A stretch of DNA of 64,000 nucleotides from Micromonospora aurantiaca ATCC 27029. GTDB lineage: Bacteria; Actinomycetota; Actinomycetes; Mycobacteriales; Micromonosporaceae. Location of the stretch: the NCBI RefSeq assembly GCF_000145235.1, contig NC_014391.1:3666001-3730000 (forward strand), written 5' to 3'. Under the pieces are notes generated by a model. That model did not search any database and was not told the origin of the DNA. It saw only the letters and a program-made list of their open reading frames with translations. This document shows, in pieces, positions 49,301-57,437 of the stretch. The stretch's first letter is position 1. Every line of letters begins with the position of its first letter. Both the position numbers and the translations under genes were made by a program.

Positions 49301-49528
49301 AGCCGGGCGGTGCTGCGGTGGGAGGCCGCGTACGCCACCGGCTACCGGATCGAGGTCTCCGGTGACGGCAACTCCTGGCAGCCGGTGTTCAGCACCACCG
49401 CCGGCAACGGCGGCGTCGACAACGTGACGTTCGCCCCGGTCAGCGCACGCTACGTGCGGATGTACGGCGTCACGCGGGCCACCTCGTACGGCTTCTCGCT
49501 CTACGAGTTCGAGGTCTACGGACGGTGA
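46343..49528 (+). CDS. Secreted penicillin-acylase-family enzyme with discoidin domain
   Basis: This 1061-residue Ntn hydrolase has a Sec signal (about 1-34), an alpha chain with VTIVRDKATGVPHVTGTT and GYAGAQDRLWVMDLLR, and the autocatalytic cleavage point before Ser383 (GM/SNAVVVSGRHTTTGNP). That Ser becomes the beta-chain nucleophile. The usual DPHL after it is replaced by GPQT, as in a distinct actinobacterial subgroup. Residues about 930-1061 form an F5/8-type C (CBM32) domain (ATASS, AVDGSLGTRWASSYNDNQW, YEFEVYG) for glycan binding. It probably cleaves acyl amides outside the cell, with an unknown substrate. ATG 46343 has GGAGG upstream. Confidence 0.9.
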   Translation: MPLPAIRARLAALTAAALTASVLTVIAPAPALAATTFTPDDYCLGQCADILPPGQNGNATLAGILAHQALGTRPAHSSDQLDEYANLVYNYAGLTDEQIAHFYNDASFGVPDAQVESRISPRSDVTIVRDKATGVPHVTGTTRAGTMFGAGYAGAQDRLWVMDLLRHVGRGNVSSFAGGAPGNRELEQSVWANSPYTEADLQAQVDALRLKGTRGQQLYTDVVDYIAGINAYIDKSIADDNYPGEYVLTGAGKPKHFTMTDLIATAGVIGGLFGGGGGSEMQSALVRVAARAKYGPTEGDRVWTAFRSQNDPETVLTLHDGQSFPYGATPPGATSAVLPDAGTVVAEPLAYDATGGAAARTGSSAATKDLVGGLSNLRAHGMSNAVVVSGRHTTTGNPVAVFGPQTGYFAPQLLMLQELQGPGISARGAAFAGLNLYVLLGRGQDYAWSATSASQDLTDTYAVPLCTTDGSAPTLRSNRYLYRGQCLAMEVLEKRNSWSPTLADSTPAGAYTLRSLRTKYGLVAYRGLVNGQPTAFTKLRSTYRHEADSAIGFQAYNDPAAMGSAAAFQASAASVGYAFNWFYVNSTEAAYYNSGSNPVRPSGLDPNLPAKAEPAYEWAGWNPDTNDATYAPASAHPQSVNQDYYVSWNNKQARDFGAADGNFSYGAVHRGQLLDGPVKAAIAQRKVGRADIVRITAEAAVTDLRGQQVLGELLRVLDSTPVADPALAAAVTKLRAWQQAGSRRVETSPGSKVYQHAEAIRIFDAWWPLLASAQFRPGLGADLYGALVGALQVNEAPSGGQNGARDGTVNWAAQGQAHKGSAFQYGWWGYVDKDLRAVLGDPVAGGLGRTYCGNGNLGACRQSLLDTLGQAAAAPATTVYPGDSSCGAGDQWCADSIAQSGLGGITHPLIAWQNRPTYQQVVSFPARRGDAVTNLAQGRSATASSTQFLTSNTPAKAVDGSLGTRWASSYNDNQWLRVDLGSARTISRAVLRWEAAYATGYRIEVSGDGNSWQPVFSTTAGNGGVDNVTFAPVSARYVRMYGVTRATSYGFSLYEFEVYGR

Positions 49529-49535
49529 CCGCACG

Positions 49536-49569
49536 CGACCGGCCGGCGGGTGCTCCCGCCGGCCGGTCG
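49536..49569 (+). terminator. Strong hairpin after the acylase gene
   Basis: Perfect 15-base arms (CGACCGGCCGGCGGG and its complement) flank a TGCT loop, seven bases after the acylase stop. It isolates the downstream dinB promoter. Confidence 0.85.
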
Positions 49570-49598
49570 TCGTGTCCGGGCAGGTCAACACCGTAGAT

Positions 49599-49614
49599 TC
49601 GAACACGTGTGCGA
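49599..49614. promoter_or_regulatory. LexA (SOS) box of dinB
   Basis: TCGAACACGTGTGCGA matches the actinobacterial SOS box TCGAAC-N4-GTTCGA with one mismatch in the right half. It ends 10 bases before the dinB start codon, so LexA binding would block transcription or early elongation. Confidence 0.8.
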
Positions 49615-49624
49615 AGATGGCGGG

Positions 49625-50812
49625 GTGTCGAGCGAGGCCACCATCCTGCACGCCGACCTGGACGCGTTCTACGCCTCGGTCGAGCAGCGCGACGACCCCC
49701 GGCTGCGCGGCCGGCCGGTGATCGTCGGCGGCGGCGTGGTGCTCGCGTGCAGCTACGAGGCCAAGGCCCGGGGCGTGCGCAGCGCGATGGGCGGCCGGCA
49801 GGCGCGGCGGCTCTGCCCGGACGCGATCGTGGTGCCGCCCCGGATGGCCGCGTACACGGCCGCCAGCCGGGCGGTGTTCGAGATCTTCCGGCACACCACC
49901 CCGCTCGTCGAAGGGCTCAGCATCGACGAGGCGTTCCTCGACGTGGGTGGGCTGCGGCGGCTTGCCGGAACGCCGGCCGCCGTCGCGGCCACGCTGCGGG
50001 AGCGGGTACGCCGCGAGGTCGGCCTGCCGATCACCGTCGGCGTGGCCCGGACGAAGTTCCTGGCGAAGGTGGCCAGCGGCGTGGCGAAGCCGGACGGGCT
50101 GCTGGTGGTGGAGCCGGACCGGGAACTGGCGTTCCTGCACCCGCTGCCTGTCGAACGACTGTGGGGCGTCGGCCCGGTCACCGCCGCGCGGCTGCGCGAC
50201 CGCGGCATCCGTACCGTCGGGCAGGTGGCCCGGCTGGACGAGCCGGCGCTGGTGTCGCTGCTCGGCGCGGGCGCCGGGCGGCACCTGCACGCTCTGGCGC
50301 ACAACCGCGACCCCCGGGCGGTGCAGGTGGGCCGCCGCCGCTCCTCGATGGGCGCGCAGCACGCGCTGGGACGCGGCCCGCACTCCCCCGCCGACCTGGA
50401 CGCGGTGCTGGCCGGGCTGGTCGACCGGGTCACCGGGCGGATGCGCGCGGCCCGGCGCACCGGCCGCACGGTGACGTTGCGGCTGCGCTTCGCCGACTAC
50501 ACGCGGGCCACCCGGTCGCACACGCTCGACGAGCCGACCGCGCAGACCGGGCCGTTGCGGGCCGCCGCCCGTGACCTGCTGCGCGCCGCGCTGCCGCAGA
50601 TCGCGGAACGGGGCGTCACGCTTCTCGGCGTGTCGGTGGGCAACCTGGGCAGCGGGCACACCCAGCTCACCCTGCCGTTCACCGCCGAACCCGGCCCGGC
50701 GCTGGACGCCGCCGTCGACGCGGTGCGGGACCGCTTCGGCTCGCGGGCGCTGACCCGCGGCGTGCTGCTCGGCCGCGACCCGGGCGTCGAGATGCCCCGG
50801 CTGCCGGACTGA
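49625..50812 (+). CDS. dinB: DNA polymerase IV
   Basis: This 395-residue Y-family translesion polymerase has the catalytic carboxylates in HADLDAFYASVEQ (about Asp11) and SIDEAFLDV (Asp101/Glu102). Helix-hairpin-helix residues lie at LWGVGPVTAARLRDRGIRTVG. The little-finger domain ends with QLTLPF, a beta-clamp binding motif. The GTG at 49625 is used because an upstream frame would run through the SOS box. Regulation by LexA is strongly suggested. Confidence 0.95.
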   Translation: MSSEATILHADLDAFYASVEQRDDPRLRGRPVIVGGGVVLACSYEAKARGVRSAMGGRQARRLCPDAIVVPPRMAAYTAASRAVFEIFRHTTPLVEGLSIDEAFLDVGGLRRLAGTPAAVAATLRERVRREVGLPITVGVARTKFLAKVASGVAKPDGLLVVEPDRELAFLHPLPVERLWGVGPVTAARLRDRGIRTVGQVARLDEPALVSLLGAGAGRHLHALAHNRDPRAVQVGRRRSSMGAQHALGRGPHSPADLDAVLAGLVDRVTGRMRAARRTGRTVTLRLRFADYTRATRSHTLDEPTAQTGPLRAAARDLLRAALPQIAERGVTLLGVSVGNLGSGHTQLTLPFTAEPGPALDAAVDAVRDRFGSRALTRGVLLGRDPGVEMPRLPD

Positions 50813-50917
50813 CCGCCCGGCCTCCTCCCGGAGTAGGAGACGGGCTCCGACCCGTGGCCGCGGGTGCGGCCTCCGGGCGGGCGCGACCGGCCCGGCCCGT
50901 CACGAGCATCTACAGGC

Positions 50918-51850
50918 ATGACTAACCTGCGGAACCGGGCGGCCGGATGGCACCGCCCCCTGATGCTCCTCGTGTCCGCGATGGCGGTGCTCACCGTCGT
51001 CGCCGCGGTCGGCGTCGTGGCCGACCCGCGCGTGCTCACCGGCGCGCCCATCTGGCTCAAGCCGCTGAAGTTCGCGATCTCGTTCGTGCTCTACGGCGTC
51101 ACGCTCGCCTGGATGCTGTCCCTGCTGCCCCGCCGCAGCCGGGCGGCCGAGCGGGCCGCCACCGTGATCGTGGCCATGTCCGTGCTGGAGATGGTCGTCA
51201 TCGTGGGTCAGGTGCTCCGGGGCACCACCAGTCACTTCAACGGGACCACGACGCTGAACGCGGTGCTGTTCGACGTCATGGGCGTGGCGATCACCGTGTT
51301 GTTCGCGGCCCAGTTCGTGCTGGCGGTCGTGCTGGCCCGCCGGTCCCTTCCGGACCGGGCCGGTGGGTACGCGGTCCGGCTCGGTCTCGCCGTGTCCCTG
51401 CTCGGCATGCTCGTCGCGTTCCCGATGGTGGTGCAGCGCCCGGCCGGCGCGGCCGCCGGGATCAGCGGCGCGCACAGCGTCGGTGTGCCCGACGGCGGCC
51501 CGGGGCTGCCGCTGCTCGGATGGAGCACCACCGGCGGTGACCTGCGCGTCGGGCACTTCGTCGGGATGCACGCGTTGCAGGCGCTGCCGCTGCTGGCGAT
51601 CCTGCTCGACCGGTTCCTCGGCGCGCGGCTGGACGAGCTGACCCGGGCCCGGCTGGTGCTCGTCGGCGGCACCGCGTACGCCGGGCTCACCCTGCTGGTG
51701 ACCGGGCAGGCGTTGCGCGGGCAGCCGCTGGTGGCCCCGGACGCGCTCACGCTCGCCGCGGCGGGGGTGCTGGTGGCGGCCACGGCGACGGCCACCACGC
51801 TGGTGCTGGCGCGCCGGAGCCGGCGTACCGGTGTGGTGCTGGTCGGATGA
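50918..51850 (+). CDS. Hypothetical multi-pass membrane protein
   Basis: This 310-residue protein has seven or eight hydrophobic helices. It shows WLKPLKFAISFVLYGVTLAWML after the first helix and a VGHFVGMHALQALPLLAILLD segment further on, whose conserved His pair could bind a cofactor or metal. I recognise the general look of an actinobacterial integral membrane family but cannot name it. The ATG at 50918 lies after a 105-base gap from dinB on the same strand. It is followed by a strong hairpin. Confidence 0.78.
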   Translation: MTNLRNRAAGWHRPLMLLVSAMAVLTVVAAVGVVADPRVLTGAPIWLKPLKFAISFVLYGVTLAWMLSLLPRRSRAAERAATVIVAMSVLEMVVIVGQVLRGTTSHFNGTTTLNAVLFDVMGVAITVLFAAQFVLAVVLARRSLPDRAGGYAVRLGLAVSLLGMLVAFPMVVQRPAGAAAGISGAHSVGVPDGGPGLPLLGWSTTGGDLRVGHFVGMHALQALPLLAILLDRFLGARLDELTRARLVLVGGTAYAGLTLLVTGQALRGQPLVAPDALTLAAAGVLVAATATATTLVLARRSRRTGVVLVG

Positions 51851-51874
51851 GCACCACGGTCTCCGGCCCGCTCG

Positions 51875-51903
51875 GCCCGGCGGTCCACCTCGGACCGCCG
51901 GGC
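51875..51903 (+). terminator. Hairpin after the membrane protein gene
   Basis: GCCCGGCGGTCC pairs with GGACCGCCGGGC over a five-base loop, 24 bases after the stop codon. Confidence 0.75.
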
Positions 51904-51964
51904 GGGTGGCGGCGGCCGGTGAACGCGGTGGCCTCCGGCCGCACCGGTTGCCTAGGCTGACGCC

Positions 51965-53182
51965 GTGGCCTGGGTCGGTCGGCTGTTCGACGCGCGCGAC
52001 ACGCTCGCGCGGATTCTGCTGCTGGACCTCAGCGGCATCGGCTACCTGGTCTTCGGCGCGCACGGCGGCCCGGCCGCCACCGGTACGCAGTGGGCGCTGG
52101 CGGTCCCGGCGTTCGTGCTGGCGCTGCTGTGCCACCGCCGTCCGCTGCTGAACCTGCTGATCCAGGCGGTCCTGCTGGTCGCCGCGCTCGTCCTGGTCGA
52201 CGACGTGATGATCAACCAGGTCGGTGCGAGCTGGGCGCTGCTGGAGCTGACGATGCGGGCCACCCGGCCCCGCACCGTCTGGCTGGGCGCCGGGCTGCTC
52301 GCCGTCGTCGACCTGACCAGCCTGATCGGCGAACCGGTCCGCGCGGCGCTCACCGGCCTGTTCGGGCTGGCCGTCACCGTCGGCCTGCCGCTGCTGCTCG
52401 GGCTGGTCGTGCGGACCACCCGGGAACTCGGGCGGCAGGCCGAGGAGCGGGCCGAGGCGGAACGGCGACGGCGCGAGTCGGAGAGCCGGGCGGCCCGTGC
52501 CGACGAGCGCGGCGCCATCGCCCGGGAACTGCACGACGTGCTCGCGCACCACGTCGCGTCGATGGTGCTACGGGTCGGCGTGGCCCGGCACGTGCTGCCG
52601 GACCTGGACCCCCGGGTCGGCGAGGTGTTCGACGACGTGCACGCCACCGGCACGGCCGCCCTGACCGACCTGCGGCGGCTGGTGGCGGTGCTGCGCGACC
52701 CGGACGGCCTCCGCGGCGACGCCGCCCTGACCGCGATCGAGCCGACGGCGCTGCCGGCCGCGCTCGGCGCGGCGGTCGACCGGGCCCGGCAGGCAGGCGT
52801 CGTGGTGGAGGCCGACATCGACCCCGCGGTCGGCACGCTCGACGCGGTACGCGGCCAGGCGGTGCTGCGACTGACCCAGGAGGCGTTGACGAACGTGGCG
52901 AAACACGCCGGCGCGGCGGCCCGCGCACACCTGACCGTGTCGGTCGAGGACGGCGCGGTGCACTGGACGGTGACCGACGACGGGCGGGGCGCCGCGCCGG
53001 CCGGGGTGCCCACCGGCGGCGGCCACGGCATCGTCGGGATGCGGGAGCGGGTCGAGGTGCTCGGCGGGCGACTGGAGGCCGGGCCCACCGGGTCCGGCTG
53101 GCGGGTCCGGACCGTGCTGCCCCCGGCCGAGTCCGCCCACCGGGCGCCCCGGCCCCGGGCGGGCACGCCGGAGCCGGCGTGA
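51965..53182 (+). CDS. NarL-type sensor histidine kinase
   Basis: This 405-residue kinase has about five N-terminal membrane helices (18-150) and a helical linker rich in Glu and Arg. HisKA_3 has His190 in AIARELHDVLAHHVAS. HATPase_c has QEALTNVAKHAGAA, the DDGRGAAP G-box and GGGHGIVGMRERVEVLGG. It starts at GTG 51965 and overlaps the response regulator gene by four bases (GTGA). External loops are short. The signal is unknown. Confidence 0.94.
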   Translation: MAWVGRLFDARDTLARILLLDLSGIGYLVFGAHGGPAATGTQWALAVPAFVLALLCHRRPLLNLLIQAVLLVAALVLVDDVMINQVGASWALLELTMRATRPRTVWLGAGLLAVVDLTSLIGEPVRAALTGLFGLAVTVGLPLLLGLVVRTTRELGRQAEERAEAERRRRESESRAARADERGAIARELHDVLAHHVASMVLRVGVARHVLPDLDPRVGEVFDDVHATGTAALTDLRRLVAVLRDPDGLRGDAALTAIEPTALPAALGAAVDRARQAGVVVEADIDPAVGTLDAVRGQAVLRLTQEALTNVAKHAGAAARAHLTVSVEDGAVHWTVTDDGRGAAPAGVPTGGGHGIVGMRERVEVLGGRLEAGPTGSGWRVRTVLPPAESAHRAPRPRAGTPEPA

Positions 53183-53805
53183 TCCGGGTGCTGCTGGTCG
53201 ACGACCAGCACCTCATCCGGGCCGGCCTGCGGATGCTCTGCGACGCCCAGCCCGACCTCGAGGTCGTCGGCGAGGCCGACAACGGCCGGGACGCGGTCGC
53301 CCTCGCCGCGCGGCTGCGACCCGACGTGGTGGTGATGGACCTGCGGATGCCCGGCGTCGACGGGATCACCGCGACCAGCCGGATCCTCGCCGACCGGCCC
53401 GCCACCCGGATCATGGTGCTCACCACGTTCGGCGACGACGACCACCTCTACCCCGCGCTCACCGCCGGTGCCTGCGGGTTCCTGCTCAAGGACGCGCCCC
53501 CGGCCGACCTGCTCGACGGCGTCCGCCGCGCCGCCGCCGGGGACAGCCCGTTCAGCCCGGACGTCCTGCGCCGGCTGGTCGAACGCGCGGTGCACGCCCG
53601 CGCCGGCGCGCCCCGGCGGACGGCCGACCTGACCGCGCGCGAACAGGACGTGCTGGACCTGGTCGCCGACGGCCTGTCGAACACCGAGATCGCCGACCGG
53701 CTGCACATCGGGGTGACCACGGTGAAGACGCACATCACCAGCCTGATGACCAAGACCGGCAGCGCCAACCGGGTACGCCTGGCGCTGTGGGCGCGCGGCG
53801 GCTGA
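53179..53805 (+). CDS. NarL/FixJ-type response regulator
   Basis: This 208-residue regulator has receiver residues Asp8/Asp9 and Asp54 (VVMDLRMP) and Lys in FLLKDA near 105. The LuxR HTH (about 145-205) has LTAREQDVLDLVADGLSNTE and VTTVKTHITSLMTK. It is the cognate partner of the kinase before it. The pair resembles but does not duplicate the pair at 28017-29785. Only five bases separate it from the convergent RraA-like gene. Confidence 0.94.
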   Translation: MIRVLLVDDQHLIRAGLRMLCDAQPDLEVVGEADNGRDAVALAARLRPDVVVMDLRMPGVDGITATSRILADRPATRIMVLTTFGDDDHLYPALTAGACGFLLKDAPPADLLDGVRRAAAGDSPFSPDVLRRLVERAVHARAGAPRRTADLTAREQDVLDLVADGLSNTEIADRLHIGVTTVKTHITSLMTKTGSANRVRLALWARGG

Positions 53806-53810
53806 CCCGG

Positions 53811-54524
53811 TCACTCCTCGATCGCGCCGCCCACCGCCCGCAGGTGCGCCCGGAACGTCAGCGCCGGGTCCGCCTCCCGGGCCGCCAGGTACGCGCCGAA
53901 CCCGACCTGCGCGCGCAGCGACTCCCCGGCCCGGATCCGGTCGGCCTGCCGCCGTTCGGTGTCCCGGATGGACTCGGCCAGGTCGAACAGTTCCCCGGCC
54001 CGATCGGCGGGTACGAACAGCACACCGTCGTCGTCGGCCAGCGCCAGATCCTGCGGGCCGACGGTGAACGGCCCGACCATGGCGTGCTCCAGCGCACCGT
54101 CCGGACGCGGGTCCAGCTCCAGGGGCCCGCTCGGGGTGGCGCCGAGGCTGAACACCGGCAGCCCGACCGCGACCAGGTCCGCGGTGTCCCGGTGCGCGCC
54201 CCACACCACCAGCCCGGCCAGGCCGGCGGCCCGCGCCTCCAGCACCACCAGGTCGCCGACGCAGGCCCGGTCGGTGCGCCCGCCGTCGTCGACGACGAGC
54301 ACGTCCCCCTCGGCGGCCTGCTCGATCGCCTCCAGGAAGACGTCCACGCTGCCGGCGTGCCGGGCCGGGCGGACCCGGCCGGCCAGGCGCCGCCCGGGCA
54401 GCACCGGGACGACGGCGGCCGGGGCGCAGCGGACGGGGACACCGGCGCGCAGGCAGGCGTCGGCGACGTGCGCGGTGGTGAGCGCGGCGAAGCGGGCGGC
54501 CGGTGCGTCCTGACGGATGTCCAT
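53811..54524 (-). CDS. RraA-family protein (possible HMG/CHA aldolase)
   Basis: This 237-residue protein has the RraA fold. Key blocks are LTTAHVADACLRAGVP near the N-terminus, GDVLVVDDGGRTDRACVGDLVV (about 73-94) and GLAGLVVWGAHRDTADL (about 101-117). The Arg-Asp of the last block corresponds to the metal/substrate site of 4-hydroxy-4-methyl-2-oxoglutarate aldolases. A final 40 residues are helical. Members include aldolases and the RNase E inhibitor RraA, and which one applies here is unclear. Confidence 0.87.
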   Translation of the reverse strand: MDIRQDAPAARFAALTTAHVADACLRAGVPVRCAPAAVVPVLPGRRLAGRVRPARHAGSVDVFLEAIEQAAEGDVLVVDDGGRTDRACVGDLVVLEARAAGLAGLVVWGAHRDTADLVAVGLPVFSLGATPSGPLELDPRPDGALEHAMVGPFTVGPQDLALADDDGVLFVPADRAGELFDLAESIRDTERRQADRIRAGESLRAQVGFGAYLAAREADPALTFRAHLRAVGGAIEE

Positions 54525-54533
54525 GCGCCGACG

Positions 54534-55832
54534 CTAACCAGCCGGACCGGCTCGGGCAGGTGCCAGTTCACGCCCGGTGGCCTTCGGCTGGTGCCGTCCG
54601 GCGGGCCGGCGCGGGACCGGCCGGCTCATCCGGGCCCGGACCGGCGGGCGCGCCTCCGCCTCCCCCGCCCCGGCGGCCCGGCGCACTGTGCCGTTGGCGT
54701 CCTCGGGCCGGCAGCCGGTGGCCCGCAGCAGCTCGCTCTGCCCGGTCCGCAGGTCGCTGATCATCGCCTCGCCGTAGGTGCGCACGCCCTGCGACCAGGC
54801 GCGCCCGGCCAGCTCGGCGCCCTGCCGGACCAGCTCCCGGGTGCGTTCCAGATCCTCTCCGGACTTGCAGGCCCGCTTCAGCTCCCGCACCGCCTCGCCG
54901 AGGCGGGCCACCGCGTCGGGCAGCGCGGGCGGGATCGGCTCGTCGTACTGCAACGCGGTGGCGGAGCGGCGGGCGATCGAGCGGGCGTACAGGAGCAGCC
55001 GTTCGAGGTGCTGGGTCGCGTCGGCGTACCTGTGGAACTGGGCGCGGCGGTGCCAGCGAGCCGGCGCGATGGTGACCACCTCCTCGGCCCCGCTGAGCGC
55101 GTCGTTGAGCCGCCCGATGTCCGGTTCGAGCCCGCGCAGGTCCTCCAGGGCGCGCTGGGCCGCGTCGGCGTCCCGCCGGGTCAGCGCGTGGGCGACGGCG
55201 TCGAGCTGCTCGGTGAGCCGGGCGACCACCGGTTCCACCGCCCGGTCCAGCACGCGGATCGGGTTGACCGGCAGCAGCAGCGCTACCACGAACAGACCGA
55301 CCAGGCCGCCGACCAGCGCGTCGAAGATGCGGGGCAGCTCCAGGCCGGGCTGCACCGGCGCGAGCGTGGCGATCAGCACCGCCGTGCCGCCGGCCTGGCC
55401 GACGAGCGCGCCGCCGCGCCCGGCCACCAGCAGGGCGGTGGCGATGGCGAGCGTGACCACCAGGCCGGTCTGCCAGGAGCCGCTGCCGAGCAGCGCGCGC
55501 AGCAGGTCACCGACCACGATGCCGAGGCCGACGCCGACGAGCAGCTCGAACGTGCGACGGGCGCGCTGGCCGATGGCGGTGGCGATGGTGCCGACCGCGG
55601 CGGCGGGAGCGAAGACGTGCGCGCCGGAGCCGAGCAGCTCCTGGGCGAGCAGCGCGGCGAGCGCCGCGGCCAGCCCGGCCTGCGCGGAGATCACCACGGT
55701 GATCTCCAGCTGGCGCAGCCGGTTCCGGCCGGCCGCGCCGCCCTGGGCGCGGGCCCGGGAGAGCGCGAGACCGCCCCGCTCGACCGCCCGGTCCAGGGGC
55801 GAGCGGACGGTGTCGGCGCGGCGGTCGGTCAT
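54534..55832 (-). CDS. FUSC/aromatic-acid-exporter-like membrane protein
   Basis: This 432-residue protein has six N-terminal helices (about 40-190) with VFAPAAAVGTIATAIGQRARRTFELLVGVGLG, which is the FUSC half-module. A long cytoplasmic helical domain (about 195-380) and a basic Pro/Arg-rich tail follow. FUSC proteins export aromatic acids or act as small-molecule efflux pores. Only nine bases separate it from the RraA-like gene, so the two are co-transcribed. Confidence 0.88.
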   Translation of the reverse strand: MTDRRADTVRSPLDRAVERGGLALSRARAQGGAAGRNRLRQLEITVVISAQAGLAAALAALLAQELLGSGAHVFAPAAAVGTIATAIGQRARRTFELLVGVGLGIVVGDLLRALLGSGSWQTGLVVTLAIATALLVAGRGGALVGQAGGTAVLIATLAPVQPGLELPRIFDALVGGLVGLFVVALLLPVNPIRVLDRAVEPVVARLTEQLDAVAHALTRRDADAAQRALEDLRGLEPDIGRLNDALSGAEEVVTIAPARWHRRAQFHRYADATQHLERLLLYARSIARRSATALQYDEPIPPALPDAVARLGEAVRELKRACKSGEDLERTRELVRQGAELAGRAWSQGVRTYGEAMISDLRTGQSELLRATGCRPEDANGTVRRAAGAGEAEARPPVRARMSRPVPRRPAGRHQPKATGRELAPARAGPAG

Positions 55833-55899
55833 GACGGCGGTTACCCGGCTCCGGGCCGGTGAATCGTCTCCCGGCCGTGCCCCGCGCGCCGTGGGCGGG

Positions 55900-56652
55900 T
55901 CAGCGGCGGTACGTGCGGTCGAGCAGGTCGAACAGCGCCGTCCAGTGCCGCTGCGTGGCCTGCTCGTCGTACATCGGGGTGTCCGACTGGGTGTAGCCGT
56001 GGCGGGCGCCGGCGTACACCTCGGAGCGGTAGGTCACCCCGGACGCGTCCAGCGTCTTCTCCAGCGTGGCGATCTGCTCGGCGGTCATCGACGGGTCGGC
56101 GTCGGCGTGCCCGAAGTAGAGTTCGCCGGTCACCGCGCCGACGGCCAGGTGCGGGCTGTCCGGGGCGTCGGTGACCACCCGGCCGGCGTGGAACGCGGCC
56201 ACCGCGGCGATCCGGTCCGGGAGTGCCTCGACGGCGCGCAGCGCGTTCGTGCCGCCCATGCAGTAGCCGGTGATCGCCGCCGGACCCGGCGCGACGTCCG
56301 GACGGGCGGCGAGGAAGTCCAGGTAGGCGGCCGTGTCGCGGGCCACCGCGTCCGGCGTCAACGCGGCCATCATCGGCCCGATGCTCTCGAACAGGGCGCC
56401 CCGGCGGCTGTCGTCGGCGAGCGCGCCGAGGTCGATCAGCGGGGCGCGCCCGGCGCGGTGGAACAGGTTGGGGGCGAGCACCACGTACCCGCGCTCGGCG
56501 ATCGTGGCGGCCATCTCCGCGACCCGGGGCCGCAGCCCGAACGCGTCCATGAACAGCAGCACGGCCGGGAAGGGCCCGCCGGTCCCCGGCGTGGCCAGGT
56601 AGGCGTCGGCAGTCCCGTCGGGGGTGGGTACGTCCACGATCGTCGGCTGCAC
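55900..56652 (-). CDS. Dienelactone hydrolase family protein
   Basis: This 250-residue alpha/beta hydrolase has the Cys nucleophile in GYCMGGTNALRA, the acid in FGHADADPSM and the base in ARHGYTQSD. That is the Cys-Asp-His triad of dienelactone hydrolases. The N-terminal TPDGTADAYLATP is also typical. No ring-cleavage genes are adjacent, so the natural substrate may be another lactone or ester. It is divergent from a DUF2267 gene. Confidence 0.92.
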   Translation of the reverse strand: MQPTIVDVPTPDGTADAYLATPGTGGPFPAVLLFMDAFGLRPRVAEMAATIAERGYVVLAPNLFHRAGRAPLIDLGALADDSRRGALFESIGPMMAALTPDAVARDTAAYLDFLAARPDVAPGPAAITGYCMGGTNALRAVEALPDRIAAVAAFHAGRVVTDAPDSPHLAVGAVTGELYFGHADADPSMTAEQIATLEKTLDASGVTYRSEVYAGARHGYTQSDTPMYDEQATQRHWTALFDLLDRTYRR

Positions 56653-56764
56653 TGCCGGGCCTCCTCGCTGCGGGTTCCGCGCTGCACGCTACCCCCCGGC
56701 CCGGCGGCCGTTTGCGGAGGTCCAGCGTGGGAATCCGGCGATCCCGGCGGAGGAAGGCGGCGAG

Positions 56765-57163
56765 ATGGACCAGGACCAGTTCATCGGCGCGGTGGCCCAG
56801 CGGTGCGGCGCGTCCGCGGAGCAGGCCACCGCGATCACCCGGGCGACGTTGACCACGCTGGCCGAGCGCATCGACGGCGGGGAGGCCCGCGACCTCGCCG
56901 ACCGGCTGCCGGAGGCGCTGCGGGCGTACGCGTTCGGCCCGGCCGAGGACGCCGAGCCGTTCGGGCTCGACGTGTTCGTGGAGCGGGTGAGCGGACGCGC
57001 CGACGTGGACGTGGACGCCGCCCGGGACGGGGTCACGGCGGTCTTCGACGTACTGCGCGACGCCGTCGACCCGGCCGTCTACGCCCAGGTCGTCGGGCAG
57101 CTCCCGGCCGAGTACGGCGACGTGGCCGACCAGAGCGCCCCGTACGTACGGCGCTCGGCGTGA
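56765..57163 (+). CDS. DUF2267 protein
   Basis: The 132-residue helical protein is built from two DUF2267 halves, as in the gene at 33697. QFIGAVAQRCGASAEQATAI opens the first half and FVERVSGRADVDVDAARDG the second. It starts at ATG 56765 behind GGAGGAAGG. A small acidic gene follows after ten bases, so they form a two-gene unit. The function is unknown. Confidence 0.88.
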   Translation: MDQDQFIGAVAQRCGASAEQATAITRATLTTLAERIDGGEARDLADRLPEALRAYAFGPAEDAEPFGLDVFVERVSGRADVDVDAARDGVTAVFDVLRDAVDPAVYAQVVGQLPAEYGDVADQSAPYVRRSA

Positions 57164-57173
57164 CGGGCACGCG

Positions 57174-57434
57174 ATGAGCGAGGACGCGCTGCGCCGCCCG
57201 CCCGCGGCCGACGCGCAGGAGCAGCGGCAGGACGAGACGCTCGTCGGGCCGCCCGACACGGTCGACGCGGCGGTGCCCGAGGCGGGCGAGGCGGACCTGG
57301 CCGAGCAGGGCGTGCTGCGCCCGCCGAGCGACCGGGCCGGCCTGGGCGAGTCGGTGCGCGACGACCTCACCGCCGCCGACGCGGTGGAGCAGAACACGGA
57401 GATCCCGCTGCCCGACGAGGAGCACTGGGCCTGA
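57174..57434 (+). CDS. Small acidic hypothetical protein
   Basis: The 86-residue Asp/Glu/Ala-rich protein starts MSEDALRRPPAADAQEQRQD and has no hydrophobic segments. It resembles in style the small acidic proteins at 20062 and 20353. It follows the DUF2267 gene with a ten-base gap and converges on a lipid kinase gene three bases beyond. No family is recognised. Confidence 0.65.
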   Translation: MSEDALRRPPAADAQEQRQDETLVGPPDTVDAAVPEAGEADLAEQGVLRPPSDRAGLGESVRDDLTAADAVEQNTEIPLPDEEHWA

Positions 57435-57437
57435 CGG

